Of a stretch of DNA of 64,000 nt, positions 16,888-24,991 are shown in pieces (position 1 is the stretch's first letter; every line of letters starts with the position of its first letter). This stretch comes from Betaproteobacteria bacterium. Its GTDB lineage: Bacteria > Pseudomonadota > Gammaproteobacteria > Burkholderiales > SG8-41. The DNA is taken from the NCBI GenBank assembly GCA_025363575.1, contig JANYDM010000098.1, positions 1-64,000 of the forward strand. The letters run 5' to 3'. The position numbers and the translations under genes were made by a program. The notes beneath the pieces were generated by a model, which saw only the letters and a program-made list of their open reading frames with translations, searched no databases and was not told the origin of the DNA.

Positions 16888-17658
16888 TCATAAATGCGCG
16901 TCTGCGCGAGCGCCGGGGTCCTGGCGGTAGAACAGCTTGAGTTGCACGTAAACCCGCGGATACTCCGTCTGCACCGCGCGCGGAATCTCGAAAAAAGCCT
17001 CGCTCATAACGGCAAAAAACTCCCCCGGGCTTTCCGCTGCATAAGGGTCGATGGCAAGATCTTCATCGGCGTCGGCGCGGCGGCAGAAATCGGCGTATGC
17101 ATCGGTAAATGCAGACGTCCATTCAGCTCGGCGCATGGCGCCATGCAAGGGTGGATGGCCGTTGGCATCCCCGTTCAGCATGTCGAGCTTGTGCGCGAAT
17201 TCGTGAATCACGACATTGACTCCGTCAGCCATCGGCGCGACATCCGCCCATGACAGGATGACAGGTCCCTTCAGCCATGCCTCACCCATGCGCGCCTCGC
17301 GCTCGACATGCACGACGCCATCTTCGTCCGTATATTCGATCGTGGGCACGAACTCCTCCGGATAAACGATGACCTCGACCCAGCCGCGATAATAGTCGAC
17401 ATCCAGATTGAGTATCAGGATGCACGCCTGCGCCGCTATCATCAGCTGCATCGCGTCGTCGATGGCCAGCCCCGCCGCGCCGCGGATCAATTTCTGATGC
17501 AGAAACAAGATCACTGTTTCGCGCAGCCGCGCACATTCTTCCACGTTCAGGCCGGCGAGAAACGGCAGGCGAGCCAGCGTCGCGCGCCACTGCCCGGCAT
17601 CCAGCGCCGAGCACTTGATAATGCGCTGGCGCCGCCAGCGCCGGAATACTGCGAACAA
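16888..17658 (-). CDS. mtfA: MtfA-like metallopeptidase (M90 family)
   Basis: MtfA of E. coli is a zinc peptidase that binds the glucose repressor Mlc and so affects the glucose phosphotransferase system. The 256-residue protein shows the zinc motif HEFAHKLD (about residues 150-157) with the downstream conserved Glu region ESPGEFFAVMSEAFFE. The N-terminus is basic and without signal peptide, so the protein is cytoplasmic. It follows rmuC by 11 nt. Whether an Mlc partner exists here is not shown by the window. Confidence 0.9.
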   Translation of the reverse strand: MFAVFRRWRRQRIIKCSALDAGQWRATLARLPFLAGLNVEECARLRETVILFLHQKLIRGAAGLAIDDAMQLMIAAQACILILNLDVDYYRGWVEVIVYPEEFVPTIEYTDEDGVVHVEREARMGEAWLKGPVILSWADVAPMADGVNVVIHEFAHKLDMLNGDANGHPPLHGAMRRAEWTSAFTDAYADFCRRADADEDLAIDPYAAESPGEFFAVMSEAFFEIPRAVQTEYPRVYVQLKLFYRQDPGARADAHL

Positions 17659-17669
17659 GTTAAGTGCCG

Positions 17670-18914
17670 CTATTTTTCGGCGGCGGCGTCGACCGCATGC
17701 AGTTTCGGCTGCTCGGGCGCATCGAGCTCGACGCGTTCGATGCGCGCAAAACGCTCGGTGATTTTGCGGCTGCTGACATGCACCTCGTCGACGTCGGATT
17801 TGGCCTGTTCGATATGGCGGGCCAGATTGTCCATGCGCGACTGAAAGCGGCTGAAGTCGGCACCCAGCTTGTGCAGCTCATCCTTGATGATATGGATCTG
17901 CGCGCGCGTTTCGACGCTGCGGATTACCGATTGCGCCGTGGTCAGGACCGCCATCAACGTCGTGGGTGAAGTGATCCATACGCATTTCTTCTGCGCGTAG
18001 TCGACCAGATCGCGGTGACGCGCGTGCACTTCGGCGAATACCGCCTCCGCCGGCAGAAACATGATTGCACCGTCGTTGGTTTCGCCCGGGATGATGTATT
18101 TGTTCGCAATGTCGTCGATGTGCTTGCGCACGTCAGCCTTGAACGCGGCGGCGGTAATGCGCTCGACGCCTTCGGCGAACATGCGCTCGAAATTTTCGAG
18201 CGGAAACTTCGAATCGATGGCAATCAGCCCGGTCGGCGGCGGCAGTTTGAGCACGCAATCGGCGCGCACACCCCGCTTGAACGTGTACTGAAACTCGAAT
18301 GCAGTCTCCGGCAGCGCATTGCGCACAATCGCTTCAAGCTGCACCTCGCCGAATGCCCCGCGCGACCGTTTGTCGCCCAGCAGCTCCTGCAGGCTGACCA
18401 CGCTGCCGGTCAGCGTCTCAATCTTTTTTTGCGCCTCGTCGATGGTGGCGAGCCGCGTCATTACATTGGTAAACGTCTCGTTGGTTTTCTTGAAGCCCTC
18501 GTCCAGTCGCTCGTTCACCTTGCCCGTAATCTGCTCGAGGCGTTCGTCGATTTTCCCGGTGAGTGCCTGCGTGGTTTCCGCGAGCTTGGCGACCATCGCT
18601 TCGCGGCTTTCGCCCAGGTTGCTGGCCAGCGCAAGCTGCAGCGCATGCAGCGTGTCGCGTGTCTGTTTCAGCTCTTCGGCGGTCGTGCCGCGCAGACGCT
18701 CCGAGTTGTCGGTGAGCGCGACCGACAGACGGTCGCCCTGCTTGTTGAGGCCATCGTGCAGATCGTGCAGCATCGCGCGATGCCGCTCCTCCTGGCCCTG
18801 CCCCATCGCGAGGGGTAGTTCGTCGAAGCGGCGTTGCAGGTTCGACATGCGCATCGCGAGCCACGCGATTAAAACAACCGCGAGTACGATTAATGCCAGC
18901 GCGAGTTCCAGCAT
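17670..18914 (-). CDS. rmuC: DNA recombination protein RmuC
   Basis: RmuC family proteins limit inversions at short inverted repeats. The 414-residue protein has an N-terminal membrane anchor (about residues 3-22), a long coiled coil (about 25-185) and a C-terminal nuclease-like domain where VRADCVLKLP and AIDSKFPLENF (about 225-250) give the PD-(D/E)xK-like acidic and lysine residues. Length and layout are normal. mtfA follows 11 nt downstream. Confidence 0.93.
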   Translation of the reverse strand: MLELALALIVLAVVLIAWLAMRMSNLQRRFDELPLAMGQGQEERHRAMLHDLHDGLNKQGDRLSVALTDNSERLRGTTAEELKQTRDTLHALQLALASNLGESREAMVAKLAETTQALTGKIDERLEQITGKVNERLDEGFKKTNETFTNVMTRLATIDEAQKKIETLTGSVVSLQELLGDKRSRGAFGEVQLEAIVRNALPETAFEFQYTFKRGVRADCVLKLPPPTGLIAIDSKFPLENFERMFAEGVERITAAAFKADVRKHIDDIANKYIIPGETNDGAIMFLPAEAVFAEVHARHRDLVDYAQKKCVWITSPTTLMAVLTTAQSVIRSVETRAQIHIIKDELHKLGADFSRFQSRMDNLARHIEQAKSDVDEVHVSSRKITERFARIERVELDAPEQPKLHAVDAAAEK

Positions 18915-18961
18915 GCAGCTTCCCGGTGAGAAATTCCCATTTTACACCGCGCCCCGCATGC

Positions 18962-21457
18962 TCAGGTCTCATTCAAAACACGCAGCGGCGACGTTGCCAG
19001 CACGCGGTACGTGCCGAGCATCCCGGCGGCCGCAATGCCCGCGCCCCCGGCGACCAGTCCGATGAGCCAGATCCATGCGTTGCCCGCATACGGGACATTG
19101 AGCACCTTGTGGGCGAGCATGTAGCCCAGCGCAGTGGCACCGCCCGCGGCGAGCAGGCCGGCCAGCGTGCCTATCAGCGCAAACTCGGCAAATTGAACGG
19201 CGGCGATTTGTCGGCGGCTGGCACCCAGCGCGCGCATTAGCGCGGTTTCGTACTCGCGCTCGTCGCGCGTGCTGGCGATCGCCGCGTAGAGCACGATCAG
19301 TCCCGCCGCCAGCGTAAACAGGAACACAAACTGCACGGCGCTCGCGACCTGGTCCATCATCTTCTGCACCTGCGCCATGATCTGCGCGACGTCGATGACG
19401 ATCAGGTTTGGGAATTCCTGCACCAGCTCGTTCAGGACCGCGTTGCGCCCCGGCGGTACGTACAAGCTTGTCATATATGAGGCCGGAAACCGCTGCAGCA
19501 GCTGAGGCGGGGCGATGACGAAAAAATTCGCACGGAAGGATTCCCACTCCACTTTGCGCACACTGGTGATGACCGCATCGAAATCGCTGCCAGCGACATC
19601 GTAGGTGAGGCGGTCGCCGAGCCTGAGCCCCAGCGCGGCGCTGATGCCCTCTTCGACCGACAGCTGATCAGGATGCATTGCCGCGTCATCCCACCACTTG
19701 CCGGCGAGAATGCGGTTGTCCGGCTGCATCTGCCCCGCCCACGACAGATTGAACTCGCGATCGACCAGGCGTTTGGCGCGCTCTTCGGCATAATCGTCCG
19801 CACTGACGGCTCGGCCATTGATCGCGATCAGGCGGCCGCGCACCATGGGAAATATCGCGGGTTGCGCAATGCCATGCGCCGAGAAAAATTTATTCAGCGG
19901 TTGCAACTGCTCCGGCTGGATGCTGACGACGAAACGGTTGGGTGAATCCGACCGCAGATTGGCCTGCCAGCTATGCATCAGGTCGCCGCGGATCAGCGTT
20001 AACGTCAGCAGCGCCATCATGCCGAGCGCCAGCGCCACGACCTGCAGCGTGTTGGCAAGCGATCGCCGTCGCAGGTTGGCCAGACCGTAGCGAAAACTGA
20101 CGCTGCCTCCCGCGCGCAGGCGCGAAAGCAGCCGCAGTAAAGCGAGCACGACGCCGGCGGATACTGCGGCCGTCGCCAGAAAACCACCCAACACGTAGGC
20201 GCCAAGGCGCATGTCCTGCGCTTTCCACATGATCAGCGCGCAAATGACGGCGAGTCCCAGCGCATAGCCGGCCGCGCCCCAGCCGCGCGGCAGACCGAGA
20301 TCGCGGCGCAACACGCGCAGCGTGGATACCTGCGCAAGACTGATCAGCGGCGGCAGCGCAAAACCCAGCAGCAGCATGACGCCAGCGGCGAGCCCATAGA
20401 CTGCGGGCCCGGCCCCCGGCCACGGCAGGGGCACGCCGAGAAAGCTGCCCAGCCAGGCGGCGAGCGCGAACTGGGCAATGTATCCAATCGCGCAGCCGAT
20501 TGCGCTCGCAACCGCGCCGAGCACGACAAAATGCGCAAGGTACAAGCGAACGATCGCTGACTGCGGCGCGCCGATGCAACGCATGACCGCACAGCCGTCG
20601 AGATGGCGGCGGACAAAACGCCGTGCCGTCAGCGCAATGGCGGCTGCCGACAACACCACGCTGACAAGCGCGGCCAACCCGAGAAAGCGCTCGGCCTTCT
20701 CAAGCGCCGAACGAATCTCCGGCCGCGCGTCGCGTATGCCTTCTATGCTTTGGCCGGCGCCTATGCGCCCCTGGGCCCAGGCGCGATAGGCATCGACCGC
20801 GGCGGTTTCGCCCGCCACGTACAAACGATAGCGCACGCGGCTGCCCGCCTGCAGCAGACCGGTCGCCGCCACATCGGTTTCGTTGATCAGCACGCGCGGC
20901 GCGCTGTTGATAAAGCCGATCGCACTGTCCGGCTCCTGCGTGACTATCGCGGCAATGCGCAAGCGCGACTGCCCGATGGCGAGCAGGTCGCCGATTTTGA
21001 CATTGAGGCGCGTCAGCAGGCGGTCATCGACCCACGCCGTACCGGCAGCAGGCACGTCGTGTGTGACGCGCTCCACGCCAAACAATACGTCTGCCAGCCG
21101 GATCTCGCCTCGCAACGGATAGCCCGGCGCGACGACTTTCACGTCGGACAGCAGGCTTTCCCCGCCGTAGCCTGTCATGCTCGGGAAGCGCAGCGCGCGC
21201 GTTACGGCCAGTCCGCGCGTCTGCGCCCCGGTGGCGAATTCGGGAGCGAATGGGCGGTCCGAGACTATGCTGAGGTCACCACCGAGGAGTTGATTAGACT
21301 GCTGCGACAGCGCGCGCTGCACGCGGTCGGTAAAAAAACTAACGGTCGTCAGCCCGGCGACCGCGATGACGATCGCAGCGGCAAGCAGCGTGACTTCACC
21401 GGCGCGCCAGTCGCGCCACAACATGCGCAGCGCCAATGGCGCTTTTCCCGCGGCCAT
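18962..21457 (-). CDS. ybbP: ABC transporter permease of the YbbP/FtsX type
   Basis: An 831-residue inner-membrane protein with one N-terminal membrane segment, a large extracytoplasmic domain, and two groups of hydrophobic helices that carry FtsX-type permease domains (about residues 265-390 and 710-825). It starts 4 nt after the ATPase gene at 21462. This pair beside a divergent tesA is the E. coli ybbA-ybbP-tesA arrangement. Such transporters are thought to move or extract lipid-linked substrates rather than import nutrients; the substrate is not known. Confidence 0.92.
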   Translation of the reverse strand: MAAGKAPLALRMLWRDWRAGEVTLLAAAIVIAVAGLTTVSFFTDRVQRALSQQSNQLLGGDLSIVSDRPFAPEFATGAQTRGLAVTRALRFPSMTGYGGESLLSDVKVVAPGYPLRGEIRLADVLFGVERVTHDVPAAGTAWVDDRLLTRLNVKIGDLLAIGQSRLRIAAIVTQEPDSAIGFINSAPRVLINETDVAATGLLQAGSRVRYRLYVAGETAAVDAYRAWAQGRIGAGQSIEGIRDARPEIRSALEKAERFLGLAALVSVVLSAAAIALTARRFVRRHLDGCAVMRCIGAPQSAIVRLYLAHFVVLGAVASAIGCAIGYIAQFALAAWLGSFLGVPLPWPGAGPAVYGLAAGVMLLLGFALPPLISLAQVSTLRVLRRDLGLPRGWGAAGYALGLAVICALIMWKAQDMRLGAYVLGGFLATAAVSAGVVLALLRLLSRLRAGGSVSFRYGLANLRRRSLANTLQVVALALGMMALLTLTLIRGDLMHSWQANLRSDSPNRFVVSIQPEQLQPLNKFFSAHGIAQPAIFPMVRGRLIAINGRAVSADDYAEERAKRLVDREFNLSWAGQMQPDNRILAGKWWDDAAMHPDQLSVEEGISAALGLRLGDRLTYDVAGSDFDAVITSVRKVEWESFRANFFVIAPPQLLQRFPASYMTSLYVPPGRNAVLNELVQEFPNLIVIDVAQIMAQVQKMMDQVASAVQFVFLFTLAAGLIVLYAAIASTRDEREYETALMRALGASRRQIAAVQFAEFALIGTLAGLLAAGGATALGYMLAHKVLNVPYAGNAWIWLIGLVAGGAGIAAAGMLGTYRVLATSPLRVLNET

Positions 21458-21461
21458 GGTC

Positions 21462-22151
21462 TTAACTGCCGTTCAAAAGACGGCCCGCGGCGAGCCGCAG
21501 GGCGCGGCCACAGCGGCGCGAGATTGCTTCGTCGTGCGTCACCAGAATCAAAGTGGTCTGGCGTTCGCGATTAAGCTCGAACATGAGGTCGATGATCTGG
21601 GCGCCCGTTGCCGAATCAAGATTGCCCGTGGGCTCGTCCGCAAACAACAGCTGCGGCTCACGCACGAACGCGCGCGCAATGGCGACACGCTGCTGCTCGC
21701 CGCCTGACAACTGCTTGGGATAATGTCCCACACGCGGCCCCAGGCCCACTCTTTCGAGCATTGCCTGCGCCTTGGCGGCTGCTCCCGCTACACTACCGAG
21801 CTCGAGCGGCAACATCACGTTCTCGAGCGCCGTCAATGCCGGCAGCAGTTGAAACGATTGAAAGACAAAACCGACCAACTTCGCGCGCAGCGCAGCGCGG
21901 CCGTCCTCGTCGAGCTGCGAAAGGTCGGCGCCGGATATGCTGACGCTGCCTGCGCTCGGGGCATCGAGCCCCGCGAGCAGGCCCAGCAACGTCGACTTGC
22001 CCGAACCCGAAGCGCCGACGATGGCAACCGCTTCGCCGGCCGCGACATCGAAACTCACGCCGTCGAGTATGGTCAAACGCGCATCGCCGGTTGCAACTTG
22101 CTTGGTAAGACCTGATGCCCGCAAAATGGGCGCGACGGACAATTCAGACAT
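21462..22151 (-). CDS. ybbA: ABC transporter ATP-binding protein YbbA
   Basis: The 229-residue ATPase shows the Walker A motif GASGSGKST (about residues 45-53), the Q-loop VFQSFQLLP, the LSGGEQQRVAIARA signature (about 145-158) and Walker B LLFADEPTGN. It belongs to the MacB/LolD-like class that pairs with FtsX permeases. ATG at 22151 was chosen because it starts at normal family length; it overlaps the divergent tesA start by 2 nt. Confidence 0.93.
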   Translation of the reverse strand: MSELSVAPILRASGLTKQVATGDARLTILDGVSFDVAAGEAVAIVGASGSGKSTLLGLLAGLDAPSAGSVSISGADLSQLDEDGRAALRAKLVGFVFQSFQLLPALTALENVMLPLELGSVAGAAAKAQAMLERVGLGPRVGHYPKQLSGGEQQRVAIARAFVREPQLLFADEPTGNLDSATGAQIIDLMFELNRERQTTLILVTHDEAISRRCGRALRLAAGRLLNGS

Positions 22152-22773
22152 GATGCGCGTTTTCCTTTTTATTCTGCTGACGGCCGCCGCGGGCGCCGCC
22201 CACGCCGCCGCCAGCATCCTGGTGTTCGGCGACAGCATCTCCGCGGGTTACGGATTGGCGCGCGATCAGGGCTGGGTCGAGCTGCTGCGCGCCCGCCTTG
22301 CGCGCGAGCGTCTCGATTATAAGGTCATCAACGCCAGCCTGAGCGGCGAAACAACTACTGGCGGCAAAGCCCGCCTCGGCGCCGCGCTCGGCGAGTATCA
22401 ACCGCAAATCGTGATCATCGAACTGGGCGGCAACGACGGCCTGCGCGGAGGTCGCGTGGAAACGATGCGCGACAATCTGAGCGCGATGATCGCCGATTGC
22501 CGCCGGCATAATAGCCGCGCGCTGCTGATAGGGATGCAAATTCCACCGAACTATGGCAACGACTACCGCGAAAAGTTTCAGCAGGCGTTCGACATGCTGG
22601 CTAAAACCCAGCGCGTGCCGCTGGTGTCATTTTTGTTCGAGGGTTTCGCCAACGATCGCGCGCTTTTTCAGGCCGACGGCATTCACCCGACGGCGGCTGC
22701 TCAGGACAAGATCCTGAACAATGTGTGGCCGCGCCTGCGTCCGTTGCTGACGACGCAACCGGCAAAACGCTGA
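22150..22773 (+). CDS. tesA: Periplasmic esterase/thioesterase I (SGNH hydrolase)
   Basis: TesA hydrolyses acyl-CoA, arylesters and lysophospholipids in the periplasm. The 207-residue protein has a signal peptide (about residues 1-19) and then the four SGNH blocks: FGDSISAGYG with the catalytic Ser, the Gly block (NASLSGETT), GGNDGLRG with Asn, and DGIHPTAAAQ with the catalytic Asp and His. The ATG overlaps the start of ybbA on the opposite strand; a second ATG follows at once. Convergent to selD. Confidence 0.94.
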   Translation: MMRVFLFILLTAAAGAAHAAASILVFGDSISAGYGLARDQGWVELLRARLARERLDYKVINASLSGETTTGGKARLGAALGEYQPQIVIIELGGNDGLRGGRVETMRDNLSAMIADCRRHNSRALLIGMQIPPNYGNDYREKFQQAFDMLAKTQRVPLVSFLFEGFANDRALFQADGIHPTAAAQDKILNNVWPRLRPLLTTQPAKR

Positions 22774-22789
22774 CCGCGCGCACCGCGCC

Positions 22790-23830
22790 TCAATTCACGT
22801 TTATCGTTGCCGCACCCGCGCTCAGCGTGCCGATTTCGCACGCGTATTTGAAGCCCTGCTGCTTGAAGATTTGCAGTACGCCCGCGACGCTGGCGCGATC
22901 GCAGGCGACGAGCAGGCCGCCGCTGGTTTGCGGGTCAGTCAGCATTGTTTTATGCCACTCGGGCATGCCGGCCGGCAAGGTCGTGTGCGGCGCCACGCTC
23001 GTCCAGTTGCGGTCCGATGCGCCCGTTGCGTAACCGCTGACAGCAAGATGCTTCGCCGCCGATAAAATCGGCAAAGCATCAAACCGGATGTCGGCATGCA
23101 ACTTCGAACCTCTGCAAATTTCATGCAGGTGGCCGGCGAGACCGAAGCCGGTCACATCTGTCATCGCGTGCACGCCCGGTAATTTCGCGAGTTCGATGCC
23201 AGGCGTATTCAGCTGCGTGGTCGTCTCGATCATTTGCTCGTAGGCCTTTTCGCGCAGTTCGCCCTTTTTAAGCGCTGCGCTCATGATGCCGACGCCGAGC
23301 CGCTTGCCGAGTATCAGGACGTCGCCGGCTTGCGCACGGTCGTTGCGCTTGACCCGCGCCGGGTGCACGAGACCGAGCCCCACCAGTCCGTAGATCGGCT
23401 CAGGGTTATCGATCGAGTGTCCGCCCGCAATCGGTATGCCCGCTTCATCGCATACGGCCTGTCCGCCGGCGAGAATCTGCTGCATCGCTTCGACCGGCAG
23501 CTTGCCGACCGGCATGCCAACGAGCGCAAGCGCAAACAGCGGCTGGGCGCCCATCGCGTAAATATCGGAGATGGCATTGGTCGCGGCGATGCGGCCGAAA
23601 TCGTACGGGTCGTCGACTATCGGCAGAAAAAAATCCGTGGTCGCGACGATCGCCTGCTCATCGTTGATGCGATAGACCGCCGCGTCGTCGCTTGACTCGA
23701 TGCCGACGAGCAGATTCGGATACGCGCGCGCCAGCGGTAACTTGGACAGCAGTTCCCCCAGCAACGCTGGCGGTAGTTTGCAGCCTCATCCGCCGCCGTG
23801 TGAGAATGCGGTCAGTTTTATTTTCTGCAT
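22790..23830 (-). CDS. selD: Selenophosphate synthetase SelD with in-frame UGA at the catalytic selenocysteine
   Basis: SelD makes selenophosphate from selenide and ATP for tRNA(Sec) charging and for SelU. From TTG at 23764 the frame looks N-terminally truncated, but upstream the same frame continues back to ATG at 23830 across a single UGA at 23788-23786. The upstream residues are MQKIKLTAFSHGGG, then UGA, then GCK, which lines up with the E. coli catalytic motif SHGAGCGCK: UGA takes the place of Cys17, and the essential Lys is present. Read through, the protein has 346 residues against 347 in E. coli. Sec at this position is known in other SelD proteins. A SECIS-like hairpin follows the UGA. 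ATGs at 23836 and 23848 are alternative starts. Confidence 0.9.
23755..23773 (-). promoter_or_regulatory. SECIS-like hairpin in selD mRNA behind the UGA codon
   Basis: On the selD strand, CCAGC, loop GTT and GCTGG form a perfect 5-bp stem (23770-23758); beyond a G-G mismatch two further C-G pairs extend it to 23773-23755. Twenty nucleotides separate the UGA from the loop, and the loop starts with G. Both fit the published geometry of bacterial SECIS elements (small apical loop with an early G, roughly 16-37 nt after UGA). Binding by SelB is inferred, not shown. Confidence 0.7.
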
Positions 23831-23857
23831 GTCCATCGGATTGTTCATCGGGCTGAT

Positions 23858-24952
23858 TTGAGTAATAATTTGCGTAATAATGAGCGTGACAACGACCTGG
23901 TTACCGTAGCACAACTCGCCGCCTTTGACGAGGTCATCGACACGCGCTCCGAATCGGAATTTGCCGAAGACCACATTCCCGGCGCGATCAGTTGTCCGGT
24001 GCTCAATGACAGCGAGCGCGCACGCGTCGGCACCGTTTACAAGCAAGTATCGGCCTTCGAAGCAAAAAAAATCGGCGCCGCGCTCGTCAGCCGCAACATC
24101 GCGCGTCATATGGAAACTACGTTCGCGCAGCGTCCGCGCGACTGGCGGCCGCTCGTTTATTGCTGGCGCGGCGGCAGCCGCAGCGGCGCACTCGCCCATG
24201 TGCTGCAGCAGGTAGGCTGGCGTGCAGGACGCCTCGACGGCGGCTACAAATCGTACAGGCGTGCTGTCATTGACGATCTGGAAACGCTGCCGCAACGCTA
24301 TCGGTGGTGCGTGGTGTGCGGGCTGACCGGCTCAGGCAAGAGCCGGCTGCTGCGCGAGCTCGCGCGGCAAGGCGCGCAAGTACTCGACCTCGAAGCGCTG
24401 GCGGCGCATCGCGGGTCGGTGCTCGGCAACCTGCCGGACACTCCGCAACCCGCGCAAAAAATGTTCGAAAGCGTGGTGTGGTCGGCGTTGCGCGGCTACG
24501 ATCCCGCACGTCCCGTCTTCGTCGAAGCCGAAAGCAAGAAAATCGGCAATCTGCGCGTACCGCAGGCGCTGATAGCCGCGATGTGGCAAAGCACGTGCGT
24601 GCGGCTGGAAGCCCCGGTGGGACTGCGCGTCACCATGCTGATGGAGGAATACCGCCATTTCGTCGCCGACGCAAAAGCGCTCGGCGTGCAGCTGGATTGC
24701 CTGGCGGCTCATTACGGACTGGAGCAGATCGCGGCGTGGAAAGCGCTCGCGGACGCCAATGCATGGGACACCCTTGTGCGCGAGCTTCTGGAAACGCACT
24801 ACGATCCCGCTTACATGCGCGCGACGCTTCGGAATTATCCGCAGCTCGCGGCGAGCGAAACGCTGGTCTCCAGTACAAATACCGATGCGGAATTCGCGCG
24901 CATTGCCGCGCAATGCCTGGTGGCGGCCGCGAAGACTCCGCACTCGCGCTGA
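23858..24952 (+). CDS. selU: tRNA 2-selenouridine synthase SelU/MnmH
   Basis: SelU uses selenophosphate from SelD to replace sulfur by selenium in the wobble uridine of certain tRNAs. The 364-residue protein has an N-terminal rhodanese domain with the catalytic cysteine in VYCWRGGSRSGAL (about residue 100) and a C-terminal P-loop domain with GLTGSGKSRLL (about residue 153-163). The frame opens with TTG at 23858; TTG at 23870 is equally possible, and neither has a convincing ribosome site. The gene is divergent from selD with very little space between, so their promoters must overlap the coding starts. Confidence 0.93.
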   Translation: MSNNLRNNERDNDLVTVAQLAAFDEVIDTRSESEFAEDHIPGAISCPVLNDSERARVGTVYKQVSAFEAKKIGAALVSRNIARHMETTFAQRPRDWRPLVYCWRGGSRSGALAHVLQQVGWRAGRLDGGYKSYRRAVIDDLETLPQRYRWCVVCGLTGSGKSRLLRELARQGAQVLDLEALAAHRGSVLGNLPDTPQPAQKMFESVVWSALRGYDPARPVFVEAESKKIGNLRVPQALIAAMWQSTCVRLEAPVGLRVTMLMEEYRHFVADAKALGVQLDCLAAHYGLEQIAAWKALADANAWDTLVRELLETHYDPAYMRATLRNYPQLAASETLVSSTNTDAEFARIAAQCLVAAAKTPHSR

Positions 24953-24991
24953 TGCAGACGGGACGTTGCGGATGATATACTTCCATCCCAT

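Noticed and set aside
22790..23764. selD as an N-terminally truncated pseudogene or frameshift
   Set aside because: The frame continues upstream with no base added or lost, and the UGA falls exactly on the catalytic position, which fits Sec recoding much better than decay.
23786..24295. A 169-codon minus-strand ORF ending at the selD UGA
   Set aside because: Only its last 14-20 codons are real; they are the N-terminus of SelD. The rest is antisense to selU.
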